Assembly: GCA_021372555.1 (NCBI GenBank)
Contig: JAJFUI010000356.1
Location: 1 to 39,726, forward strand
Origin: Planctomycetaceae bacterium
GTDB lineage: Bacteria > Planctomycetota > Planctomycetia > Pirellulales > Thermoguttaceae
DNA length: 39,726 bases
Reading direction: 5' to 3'
Part shown: positions 1 to 8,958 of the stretch, piece by piece
Layout of the letters: each line of letters begins with the position of its first letter
Position numbering within the stretch: the first letter of the stretch is position 1
The notes under the pieces: generated by a model
The model's database searches: none
Seen by the model: only the letters and a program-made list of their open reading frames with translations
What the model was told of the DNA's origin: nothing
Program-made: the position numbers and the translations under genes

Positions 1-2477
1 GCATCCGGCTGCGGGGCGTTTCCGAGACCGTAAGCGAGGTGCGCGATTACTACAATGCCGCGGCGGGCCTGCGGCGCGGCCGGCTCAATCTCCAAGCCAG
101 GCAAGTCGGTGTCCGTCCACGCGACCAGCCGAGCTTCGCCCGGCTGAAGCGAGGCGGGGTCTTGCCCCAATTCGAGCAATTGCCGCAGGTTCAATGTACC
201 TGGCAACGAACGTGCGACGCTCATTGGCGATTCGTCACGCTGCTTGGCCCAGAACGGCTTCGATTGCTCGGTTGGGGAGAGGGGCGTCCATTCGACGCGA
301 GACTCAGGCCGGAGGGAATCGCTGCTCGTTCGGTTGGCAGGAGCAGATTTCGCCGATGGGATTGTACCGAGCCACGCGGTCTGCACTTGGCCGTCGGCTG
401 TCTTGCGCACAAGACCGGCGCCTTGTAGCGTCCAGTTGGTGCGATTCAGCACACGGACGCCTCCGCCAGCGTCCTCCGCCAGCGATATTTCACCGCCAAG
501 TTCGAACATTTCTTCGCTGTGGACAAGGCCCGTCGAATTTGATCCGACATGGAAACCCGAAAGCGAAGGTGACTGGTCGCGATGGTAGACCAGGCTGCGG
601 ACATCTTCGCCCAACGACATACGAAACAGGCCTGGTCGCGCGACGGTCGGGAATGGCAAGACGACGCCGCCCGGGTCAGCCATGGCAAATCCGTAATTCG
701 TCGCCAGCGATGTATACAGGGCGTTGTAGCGCGTCAGATGGGCACGGGCGTAGTCGGGCTGCAGTTCCGCCACCGCCAACTCGGTCTGCGAACGGACGAA
801 GCCGATGTCCAACTGCGCCAGCTTGATCACCGTGCCGGTGCAAACGACGGCGATGACCGGTGCGGCGGCCCACGCCCATTCGACGCGTCCGAGGGCGCGA
901 AAGACTGCCCAATTTGCAGGGACAAGCACGACCAAATATGCTGCAACGACCCAGAGCACAAACGACCGGTTGGGCACCTCTACCCGCGCCGCGTCTTGCA
1001 GCGCGCCACGAGCGGCCTGGGCGATTGGGTTAAAGTCGTTCCATGCAGCGAGACCGGGGCCGGTCGGAAAATCTCGTCCTGTCTCGGAATACTGCTCGCT
1101 TTCTTTGGCGCTTTGCGCGTGCACATCGGCCGCGTACTCAGCGAAGGGAACGCCCGTGTCGCGGACAAAGTACCGAAGCTGGGTTGCGCGGGCGGCGTCG
1201 AGCGGTGGGCCGCCATCCGCCCAGGCCAGTCGAGTATCGCCATCGGGGCCCTCGACATATTTGCGAGCCGGCCGCCGGAGGAGCATGGCATTGAAGACCT
1301 CGTCACAGCCTGGCCAGTCCACGAACTCGCGGTCGGACAGTCGGAACGCGGAGGCGATGACTCGGCCGCGACCGACGCGCCGCTCGACGAGAAGTTGCCC
1401 TGAGCCGGGCACGTACTCGGCTTGGGGCTGCTTTTGCAGTCGGATGCCACTCCACGCCCGAACCGGCTTTAACGGCCGCAATGACTTGCCCGAAAAAGCA
1501 CTCAGTTCCGCGAGGTCCCCCGCTTGCAGTTTTCGGGCGCCGGCGGTCACGGCGGGCAGATACGGTGCGAGGAAACTGCCGCGCAGGCCATCGAGCGTGT
1601 CGGGGCCGCTTAGGATGAGCTGTCCGCCCCAGTGCAACCAGTCTCGGATTGCCTGCTGCTGCGCCGGCTCGAACGCCGCCGGCGAGGCGTCGTCCCAGAT
1701 CAAGCAAGCGATCGACGTCCACTCATTCGCATTAGCCGGTAGCGGTGGGCGGCGATCGCCGGCCAAGAATGTCACCGACCGGTGCCCCGCCCGATTTTCC
1801 AATTGGCTATCCCACGCACCCGGCGGCCGGATCGAATGGAGGCCTTCCACGTAGCGGTAGAGTTCCGGAGAGCGTGCCAGAACAACGACTTGGTACTGAT
1901 ACGACGCAACCGCGGAGAGCGGCTGCGGCTGTTCAAGCAACGTGCGTCCTGATCGACTTTCGTTTAGTCGGCAGGATATCGACGCCCGAGAACCTCCCGG
2001 CGAGACAAAGAGCAGCGTCTCAAGCGATTTGGCCTGTCCTTTCGAAAGCGCGACGTCGCGACGAGTGGCAAGCCGGAATGGCGATTTGCACAGCGGAAGT
2101 GGTTTCGAGTCTCTATCGACCGGCGTCAGTTCCAACTCGCCAAGCAAGTCGAAATGGTTCGCCTTGACCGCATCGAGCGAGACGCTGGTCCAGTGCCCCG
2201 GCTTGTACCATGCGAATTGCGGCATTCCCACCGCACCGGCCGGCGGCCGAGAGATCAAGGATTCGGCGGACAAGGGAGGCTTCTTTGCTTCCTCCTCGCG
2301 CTTTTTGCGTTCGAGTCGCTCCTTTTCTAAGTCCTCTGCCGTCTTGTCCTTGTCGGCCGTTGCACGACACCCGCCGCAACCTGGAAGAAGGAGCGCCAAG
2401 AAAAACGCGATTGCGAAGCAGAGAAGCCAGAACGGCCAGAGCCGTGACGCCGGGACCGCCGCCGGCCGACGCTGCAT
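1..2477 (-). CDS. Membrane-anchored protein with GATase-like segment, 3' end cut by window edge
   Basis: The minus frame stays open from an ATG at 2477 to base 1, about 825 codons with no stop. The first 40 residues hold a hydrophobic segment (about 13-31) ending in LLLPGCGGC, which could be a signal anchor or lipobox. A Lys/Glu-rich linker follows. Around residues 260-305 the protein reads WDDASP, then WLHWGGQLILSGPDTLDGL, which resembles the class I glutamine amidotransferase-like fold of bacterial membrane proteins linked to ABC or BatA-type systems; no catalytic Cys is evident. Two further membrane segments lie near residues 505-525 and 535-555, and the remainder looks extracytoplasmic. 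An alternative GTG start at 2522 has GAGGAGG four bases upstream. I cannot assign a function. It lies downstream of the beta-mannosidase on the same strand, with a gap of about 180 bp. Confidence 0.8.
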   Translation of the reverse strand, partial: MQRRPAAVPASRLWPFWLLCFAIAFFLALLLPGCGGCRATADKDKTAEDLEKERLERKKREEEAKKPPLSAESLISRPPAGAVGMPQFAWYKPGHWTSVSLDAVKANHFDLLGELELTPVDRDSKPLPLCKSPFRLATRRDVALSKGQAKSLETLLFVSPGGSRASISCRLNESRSGRTLLEQPQPLSAVASYQYQVVVLARSPELYRYVEGLHSIRPPGAWDSQLENRAGHRSVTFLAGDRRPPLPANANEWTSIACLIWDDASPAAFEPAQQQAIRDWLHWGGQLILSGPDTLDGLRGSFLAPYLPAVTAGARKLQAGDLAELSAFSGKSLRPLKPVRAWSGIRLQKQPQAEYVPGSGQLLVERRVGRGRVIASAFRLSDREFVDWPGCDEVFNAMLLRRPARKYVEGPDGDTRLAWADGGPPLDAARATQLRYFVRDTGVPFAEYAADVHAQSAKESEQYSETGRDFPTGPGLAAWNDFNPIAQAARGALQDAARVEVPNRSFVLWVVAAYLVVLVPANWAVFRALGRVEWAWAAAPVIAVVCTGTVIKLAQLDIGFVRSQTELAVAELQPDYARAHLTRYNALYTSLATNYGFAMADPGGVVLPFPTVARPGLFRMSLGEDVRSLVYHRDQSPSLSGFHVGSNSTGLVHSEEMFELGGEISLAEDAGGGVRVLNRTNWTLQGAGLVRKTADGQVQTAWLGTIPSAKSAPANRTSSDSLRPESRVEWTPLSPTEQSKPFWAKQRDESPMSVARSLPGTLNLRQLLELGQDPASLQPGEARLVAWTDTDLPGLEIEPAAPQARRGIVVIAHLAYGLGNAPQPD

Positions 2478-2634
2478 GCCCCGACCGCCTCGCCGATGCA
2501 GAGTCTCACAGTTTACCGCCACGGCGCCTCCTCAATGGCGGATAGTGTACCTCTTGGGCCAGCTCTGCGGAAGTAGCACTGCCGGCGGGTGACGGTTCAC
2601 GTGCGACGGGCGCGACGTTTTGCCGCGTCGTTTC

Positions 2635-2651
2635 GTGCGACTGCATCGCAC
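2635..2651 (-). terminator. Hairpin just after the beta-mannosidase stop
   Basis: GTGCGA and TCGCAC form a perfect 6-bp stem with a 5-base loop, starting 5 bases past the stop codon at 2657. A second, weaker CGACG/CGTCG pairing lies slightly further downstream. There is no T-tract, so this may be a Rho-assisted 3' end or chance. Confidence 0.3.
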
Positions 2652-2656
2652 CCGCG

Positions 2657-5155
2657 TCAATGCGAATAAGTATCGTAAAGGCTACGTACTCGCAGCGCCT
2701 TTTCGAACTCGACCTTGCTAAGCGGCGTGGCAGGCCGAACCTCGATCTCCGCCGGCGAGTCCTTCGTCACATGCAGGAAGTTTTGCGAGTATCGCGCATC
2801 GAGGCCCACGAGATCGAGCCACGCGTACAGCGCCGGATGCTCCGCTCGGAGCGTCACGACGAAGGCACCCTCCTTTTCGACCACGTCGGCGGATAGCCTC
2901 GGGTCGACGAGGTTCACATCCTTTGGCCTCGACAAGGTAACGAGGTTGTCGGATACCGTCTTACCGTCGATGTCGACCTTTAGCCAAACGAGCGAGGCTT
3001 TCGACACCTTTTCGATGGACTGCACTTGCCGGCTCGTTCTGGCTGGAATGTAGAGCTTCAGCGATCCGTCGCTAAGTGCCTTTCCGGCTGCGTCGGTGAT
3101 GGTCCAGGTCAACGTGCCTTTGCGATCCTGCAGGCAATCGCTGGTTAGGTAGACTTTGACGGTTCCCGCCTTCGCATCCACCATTCCGGAGACAAGCACC
3201 GGCGCGTAGAACTTTTGGGCCATGTACTGCAGAGCCTTCCAGCGACCGTAATAATCGACCGACGACCAGGAAACGGCTGGCCAGCAGTCGTTGAATTGCC
3301 AGTAGACGCAGCCGGAGGATTTGGGCATCTCTTGTCGCCAGCGTTCCGCACCAGTCTTGATGCCGTAGCCTTGGACGATTTGGCTAAGCCACCACGTGCA
3401 TTCAGTGTCCTTCGGCTTCCGGAAGTACTGCTCGATCGTCGTGATGATCTTATCGGTGCACTTCGAGCCATCGTCCTTAACGCCAAGGTACATGCGCGTG
3501 CCGCGCTCGTGGTAATTAATGATGGGAGAGTTCGGCAATTTCCGATCGGCCGCATCCGTGAATTGGGCGATGCTTTTTGGCTGCGGGAACGCCTGGAAGC
3601 CGAACTCGCTGACGAAGCCGTGGATACCGTGATACGCTTCGAACGGTTTGCCGCCGTGCCAAACCTCCCAAAAATGGACGTCGCCGCAGTCTGGGGACCC
3701 GGTAACGTAGTCGGACTGAGGCGCCCAACGTCGGACTTCGCCGCCAAGAGCATCGCGGAAAAGCCTGTTGTAATCCGCCTCGCTCATCTGCGTTTTGGTC
3801 CACTCCTTAGGGTTGCGCATGAACATGATCTCATTGTTGCCGCACCACACCGCGATGCACGGATGGTGGCGGAGCCGCTTGAGATTGTCGCGTGCCTCGA
3901 GCTTGACATTGTCAAGGAATGCCTTGTCGAACGACGGGTAGGTGCTGCACGCGAACTTGAAGTCCTGCCAAACGCAGATGCCCATCTCATCGCAGGCGTC
4001 GTAGAGGTCATCTTCCTCATAGAAACCGCCGCCCCAGAAACGGATGACATTCATGTTTGTTGCGACAGCGTCGGCTACGTAGCGTCGCAGCTTGTCCTTG
4101 GTGACTCGCGGCGCAAAGCTGTCCGAGGGGATCCAATTGGCGCCCTTGGCAAAGAACGGAACGCCGTTGACCACCATTTGCATGGGGGCGTCCTTCGTCT
4201 GCTGCGTCACGTGCATTACGCGCAGCCCGATCCGCTTCGTCGTGGAATCAAGCACGTTGCCGGCGTCATCCAGGAGGTCGACCTTGACCGTGTAGAGCGG
4301 CTGCTTGCCCATGCCGGCCGGCCACCACAGCTGGGGATCGGCGATGGCGATGTCGACCGTCGCCTTTCCGCCTTCGAATGCGGCCACGCCGGAGCCAATC
4401 TCGTTCGAGTTGAATGAGACAGTGGTTTTCAGCTTACCGTCGATCATCGGCGCTGCGGTCGCTTGGATTGCCAAGGTGACGTTGCCCGACGAATGGTTCT
4501 GCAAAATCAGGACATCGTCGAGCCGCGACTTATCGAAAGCAACGATGCCGATCGGTTTCCAGATGCCAGACGTGATGAGTGTCGGACCCCAGTCCCAGCC
4601 GAAGTTGCATGGCGTTTTTCGCACATAGCCTGCGCCGGGATACGCCCAGGTCGGGATGGACCGCTGCTTTTCCTTGGCGGCGACAAACGGCACGACGGAA
4701 TCGAACTTGATCTCAATTTGGTTGACGCCGGCCTTGAGCGACGGTTTGAGGTCGAACTCATACGTCCGAAACATGTTGTCGGTTCGACCCAACTCGGAGC
4801 CATTGAGCTTAACGGTGGCCAAGGTGTCGAGTCCCTCGCACCGCAGCAAGACGTGTTGCTTGGCAAGCAGTTCGGGCGCGACCTCGAACGATCGCGTGTA
4901 AGTCCAGCTGCTTTCGCCGACCCATTGCACTGCGGTCTCGTTGTCGCGGTAAAACGGATCGGGGATCTTGCCCGCGGCTAGCAAATCCAAGTGAACACAG
5001 CCTGGCACGGTGGCCGCAATCCTCGCTGAGTCGCCCTCTTTAGCGAGCTTCCAAGCACCGCCGAGGTCAAGCCGTGCGATTTCGTCCGCATTTGCAGGAA
5101 CACAACACGCACCAGTCAATGCGGCAAATAGGCAGAAGCTCGCGAGGATTTTCAT
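2657..5155 (-). CDS. Secreted GH2 beta-mannosidase
   Basis: This 832-residue protein belongs to glycoside hydrolase family 2 and most resembles beta-mannosidases, which release terminal beta-linked mannose from manno-oligosaccharides and glycans. A signal peptide (about 1-23, ending PANA) indicates export. The N-terminal jelly-roll domain has the typical PGCVHLDL and IPDPFYRDNE segments (about 50-73) and WVGESSWTY. The immunoglobulin-like domain follows, then a TIM barrel with FWGGGFYE (about 373-380). The acid/base Glu lies in WCGNNE (E442) and the nucleophile in HGFVSEFGFQAFP (E517). Length and domain order are complete. With the GH28-like gene at 26342 it suggests plant or algal polysaccharide use. 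A GH2 enzyme with other beta-glycoside specificity is possible, but the WCGNNE and SEFGFQ motifs favour mannosidase. The start is an ATG directly before the signal peptide. Confidence 0.93.
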   Translation of the reverse strand: MKILASFCLFAALTGACCVPANADEIARLDLGGAWKLAKEGDSARIAATVPGCVHLDLLAAGKIPDPFYRDNETAVQWVGESSWTYTRSFEVAPELLAKQHVLLRCEGLDTLATVKLNGSELGRTDNMFRTYEFDLKPSLKAGVNQIEIKFDSVVPFVAAKEKQRSIPTWAYPGAGYVRKTPCNFGWDWGPTLITSGIWKPIGIVAFDKSRLDDVLILQNHSSGNVTLAIQATAAPMIDGKLKTTVSFNSNEIGSGVAAFEGGKATVDIAIADPQLWWPAGMGKQPLYTVKVDLLDDAGNVLDSTTKRIGLRVMHVTQQTKDAPMQMVVNGVPFFAKGANWIPSDSFAPRVTKDKLRRYVADAVATNMNVIRFWGGGFYEEDDLYDACDEMGICVWQDFKFACSTYPSFDKAFLDNVKLEARDNLKRLRHHPCIAVWCGNNEIMFMRNPKEWTKTQMSEADYNRLFRDALGGEVRRWAPQSDYVTGSPDCGDVHFWEVWHGGKPFEAYHGIHGFVSEFGFQAFPQPKSIAQFTDAADRKLPNSPIINYHERGTRMYLGVKDDGSKCTDKIITTIEQYFRKPKDTECTWWLSQIVQGYGIKTGAERWRQEMPKSSGCVYWQFNDCWPAVSWSSVDYYGRWKALQYMAQKFYAPVLVSGMVDAKAGTVKVYLTSDCLQDRKGTLTWTITDAAGKALSDGSLKLYIPARTSRQVQSIEKVSKASLVWLKVDIDGKTVSDNLVTLSRPKDVNLVDPRLSADVVEKEGAFVVTLRAEHPALYAWLDLVGLDARYSQNFLHVTKDSPAEIEVRPATPLSKVEFEKALRVRSLYDTYSH

Positions 5156-5346
5156 GTATCGCTCCGATCCTTAGTGAAAACGGCACCAGCCCGTGTTTGT
5201 AGCCGCAATTCGGCGATGTGTCAACAAGCGTAGCGCGCCGCCAAGGACCAGACGCGATCCGCTTCTAAGCGGGCGTTCTTGCGGGAAAGAGAGTGCCGTT
5301 TCACGGAATGTTCAGGCTGTCGGCAGACCAACGCAGTCCTACCCAC

Positions 5347-8300
5347 TCATTTCTCTGCCGGCTCAGCTTTAGGCTTCCCGGCCTCGGGCTTGGTCTTCGA
5401 CGGCGACTTGGGCGGGTCGTCCGCGTCAAGATCGACACCGTGCTGCCGCAAGACAACGCGTGCCATCGCACAAACGAGCATTTTCTTGCCGAAGGAGTAT
5501 GTGGCGGCCTTCCTCCAACATGCAATCGCCTGATCTTTGTTGCCGTTCATGGCGTGGTATTTCCCAAGGCAGTAGAAAAAGATCGGGTTTCTAAGACTGT
5601 CCGCCTCTTTGATCAGCGGGCTCGCAGAGACATCGATGCGAGACGGGCCGCCCTTCTCCATTTCAGCTGCCATCAACTCAGCCAAGCCAGTGATCACGGC
5701 GATCTTTGGGTCGCTACGGCGAGATTTCGAATTGCGGGACGCGATCTGGCGCAAGGTTGCGATGGCGTTCGCATCATCTTTGAGTTCCTTGTGGAGCAGG
5801 GCGGCCACAACGCCTATTGCGGGTTCGCTGCCGGTTTGGAAGACGCGATCCAGGGCGGTCATGGCCTTTTCGGATTGATTTTCGAGAAGGTAGTAGAAGG
5901 CCCTTGGAACACTACTGTCTTGCTGACCGTCGGCGGGATGCTCGCTTTCCGGAGTCATCGATCCCAGCGTCAGATGACGCGCTGCCTTGATGTCACCATG
6001 GCCGGTTCGGACACAGAACAGGTACCAACTGAAACGCCAGTTACCGCTATAGCGCTCGGACTCCGCTCGGTAAAGCGTTTCCGCTTCCTTCCAGTGATGC
6101 AAAGCCTCGTGGCATTCCGCGGCCGTCAGCAACCCCCAGGCTGAGTAGCATTCCGCTGCGCCTTCCGCATACGGCAAAGCCTTCTTCCATTCGTCACGGG
6201 CCATGTGGTAGCGCGCAATTTCTGCGCACACCATCGCGTGCGACAAGCCATAATCGGGGTGGTTCAGGTACTCTTCGAGCGTGCTCTTCCACTCCTGCAT
6301 CTTGTTTTGCTTCTTGTAGGTGTCGGCGAGCATCACGTAACCGGCGTACGTTGGCATGATGTCCACGGCCGCTCGCAGACAACGTTCGCTGTCGGCATAG
6401 CGTCCGGCCTTGGCGTAGTGACTTCCGAGTGCCTGCAAAATAGCAGGAAAACGTTCGCCCGCCATTTCCCATTCCGTCGCACGATCTTTGACGTGGTCCC
6501 AATCATGTTCAATGAGAAGGGTCTTCGCAGAGGGGCAGTAGGGGCTGAGAACAAGCACTGCCCTAGCGAGTTCCACTCTCGTCCGCGGGGTGAGAAGCGG
6601 CATTGCTTGCATAAAGCCTCGCTCGGTGTGCGAGAAGTGCTCAGCTCCTTCGCCAAAAAGCCGTCGACAGCAGTCGGTGTCGTTCTGCGTTTCAAGCAAC
6701 AACGTGTAAAAGTGGCCTTCGAAATCCATTGCCGAGATACCACTGATGCGTTGGATCGCGTCGGCTTGCGTTTTTTTGTCCCAGCTGGCGGTTTCGACCA
6801 GGGCGCGGTAGGGATGCCCCGCCAGTATTGGCGCGATAGCAGCCAAGGTTCGGTTCGGTGAGACACCCCATAAATAACTCTCAAAATGCACCCGCCGCCA
6901 GCCTTGTATGAGGGCCTGTTCGCGAATCAAGCCACCCAGCGTTGCCCAAGAAGGTTCCCCAGATTCCGCGGCTCCGGCGGCTTTCGTCGGCTCCTTTTCA
7001 GCCATCACTTTCGCTGGTTTACTTGCGGAGTCCACCAGCGCCACAACGATTTCCGCCCGGCCCTTGAACTCGTCGACGAGGTCGACCTCGTCAGCCGACT
7101 CGTCAACGACCTTGGCGCGTTTGCGCGCGATAGCAGCCACTTCGGCAGGCAGCCCAGGGATTTCGGCTAGCCGGCCATACAAGGTTTTGCGTACCGCTGC
7201 GATGCCAATTAGGGTGGAGCGATGCATGAGTCCAACGCCGCCCATCCCACTCAGGCCATCGATGATCCGACAACACTCCGGCGTCGCCTTAAGAACTTGT
7301 TCCGCTTTCTCAATAGCCATTTCCTCGCAATCCGACATTTCCAGGTCACGGAACGCGAGAACGGCGGCAAGCATCTTGAGATGCTTGTCCTTTTCAAGCG
7401 ACTCGAGTGTCTTTATGTCGTAGCGACAGTATGCGTCAATGACCTTGGCCCAATCGGGGCTTCGTTCTTGTGAATGGCCAGCTGTCGTCTTATCCTTCAA
7501 CTGCTTCTCGGCAGTCGCTAGATCTTGCAGCGCCGCACTGTTCAACGTGGCTGCGGCCAGCGCGTACGCTCGGTGCTGACGCGATCGGGCGGCGCCTTTT
7601 TCTTGAACTACCAGCCGCTGGGCGTAAAGCAGCGCGCGCGCCTTAAAGGCGTTGTGAGCGGGGTGGGCATGAAGCTCGGTTAGGATGCCTAGGTTCGCGT
7701 ATCCACGCACCAAGGCACCAGCCAACTGCGGAGATTCGCCGCGATCTCGAATCAACTGATGCAACCGGCGCACCGCCTCGAATTGTGGCACAAACGTCAT
7801 TTCTTCGAGCATGCCGGCAACATCGTCGGGGACTGATGCATCGGACCGGGGTCGGCGAGGCTCATCTTGGAAGCCTGCGCGGCGGAGCGCATTGCAGAAC
7901 AGGTCGCGAGATCGCTGCTCAAGTCCATCCATCTGCTTGAGATAGTCGATTTTTCCGTCATAGGCGTCGACTTCCCGGCTAGCCATTGCTGCTTGTCGAG
8001 GGTAGAACCCCTGAAGGACTTCGATGAGCGGCGTTTGGCTAGCTGGAATGGAAACCTCCCACGGCGGGCATTCTCCCTCCGTGGGCATGGCATCACCGAG
8101 TCGCGCATCACGCGTGGCCAGCCCGACTTCTTCGCGTGCCGCCAGCAAGAACGCTTGTCGCAGCAGTTCTTCTGAGAGAAGATCGTGGAAACGATGATAT
8201 CTCGTCGCGAGCGAGAAATCACGCGATCGTTCAAGATACACAACCTTTTTCTTCGCCTGCGGGAGGCTTGCACCGCCGGACTTACTTTCCTTCATATCCG

Positions 8301-8865
8301 GCAGATTGCGCTGGATCACTTCCAGACTGGCTATACGATCATGCTCGCGTCCGCAGATGCCGATGATCGGCCGCCCATCCCCGCCTAATCGCTTCTCCGC
8401 TCCACCGTCGCATCCGCCAAACCATCGGCTCTGGTAGTTATCGTTGGGATCGAGGCGATCGCCTTTTAACCGCATGAATACGAGACGGAACCCGTTAAGC
8501 TGATCGCCGGCCTTGACGAGGATTGCGCCGACGGCGTACCCGTCCTTGGCCACCGCTTCGATGGCGTTTGGCGAAGTTCTGCCGACCTTTCGACCCACGA
8601 GACGCGTTCCCTTCGCCGTAAGGTATTGCGGCTGCAGGCCGGTAATGACCGTCTCCGACGGGGACGTCGGATCAATCGTGACCGCCAGGCCTATTAGTGC
8701 GGCAGCGGGGCCAGGAACGTCTTTGAAATTCTGCGGCACTTTGCCGACGGGTTTGATCGCTTGCGGATCGGCACCTGCGGGACTGCCTGAGCTGATTAGC
8801 AAAGCGAAGACGCCCAATAAGGACGCCGCCACGGCCCGCCGGGCGGCGATGTATGAACAGCTCAT
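5347..8865 (-). CDS. Large secreted TPR-repeat protein
   Basis: This is a protein of 1172 residues if started at the ATG at 8865; the longer frame begins at 8895 and adds ten residues before the signal peptide. Residues about 1-32 form a signal peptide ending SPAGADP. The next 130 or so residues contain GTRLVGRKVG, KDGYAVGAILVKAGDQLNGF and WFGGCDGG. This resembles an extracytoplasmic module seen in planctomycete proteins, in which GYAVGA and W-[FI]-GG segments recur. The central region is helical. From about residue 780 there are clear tetratricopeptide-like repeats (ALGSHYAKAGRYADSERCLR, EIARYHMARDEWKKALPYAE and following). The tail is Lys/Pro/Ala-rich (PSKTKPEAGKPKAEPAEK). No catalytic motif is visible. 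TPRs suggest a scaffold acting outside the cytoplasm; the partner is unknown. Confidence 0.85.
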   Translation of the reverse strand: MSCSYIAARRAVAASLLGVFALLISSGSPAGADPQAIKPVGKVPQNFKDVPGPAAALIGLAVTIDPTSPSETVITGLQPQYLTAKGTRLVGRKVGRTSPNAIEAVAKDGYAVGAILVKAGDQLNGFRLVFMRLKGDRLDPNDNYQSRWFGGCDGGAEKRLGGDGRPIIGICGREHDRIASLEVIQRNLPDMKESKSGGASLPQAKKKVVYLERSRDFSLATRYHRFHDLLSEELLRQAFLLAAREEVGLATRDARLGDAMPTEGECPPWEVSIPASQTPLIEVLQGFYPRQAAMASREVDAYDGKIDYLKQMDGLEQRSRDLFCNALRRAGFQDEPRRPRSDASVPDDVAGMLEEMTFVPQFEAVRRLHQLIRDRGESPQLAGALVRGYANLGILTELHAHPAHNAFKARALLYAQRLVVQEKGAARSRQHRAYALAAATLNSAALQDLATAEKQLKDKTTAGHSQERSPDWAKVIDAYCRYDIKTLESLEKDKHLKMLAAVLAFRDLEMSDCEEMAIEKAEQVLKATPECCRIIDGLSGMGGVGLMHRSTLIGIAAVRKTLYGRLAEIPGLPAEVAAIARKRAKVVDESADEVDLVDEFKGRAEIVVALVDSASKPAKVMAEKEPTKAAGAAESGEPSWATLGGLIREQALIQGWRRVHFESYLWGVSPNRTLAAIAPILAGHPYRALVETASWDKKTQADAIQRISGISAMDFEGHFYTLLLETQNDTDCCRRLFGEGAEHFSHTERGFMQAMPLLTPRTRVELARAVLVLSPYCPSAKTLLIEHDWDHVKDRATEWEMAGERFPAILQALGSHYAKAGRYADSERCLRAAVDIMPTYAGYVMLADTYKKQNKMQEWKSTLEEYLNHPDYGLSHAMVCAEIARYHMARDEWKKALPYAEGAAECYSAWGLLTAAECHEALHHWKEAETLYRAESERYSGNWRFSWYLFCVRTGHGDIKAARHLTLGSMTPESEHPADGQQDSSVPRAFYYLLENQSEKAMTALDRVFQTGSEPAIGVVAALLHKELKDDANAIATLRQIASRNSKSRRSDPKIAVITGLAELMAAEMEKGGPSRIDVSASPLIKEADSLRNPIFFYCLGKYHAMNGNKDQAIACWRKAATYSFGKKMLVCAMARVVLRQHGVDLDADDPPKSPSKTKPEAGKPKAEPAEK

Positions 8866-8958
8866 GGTCGTATGTTCCCTGTAATGCGTTGGCATACCAA
8901 CTTCCTCGTGGGCTTGAGAAGGCGTACCGAGCTTGCGGACACTTCGTGCACTGCTTGG

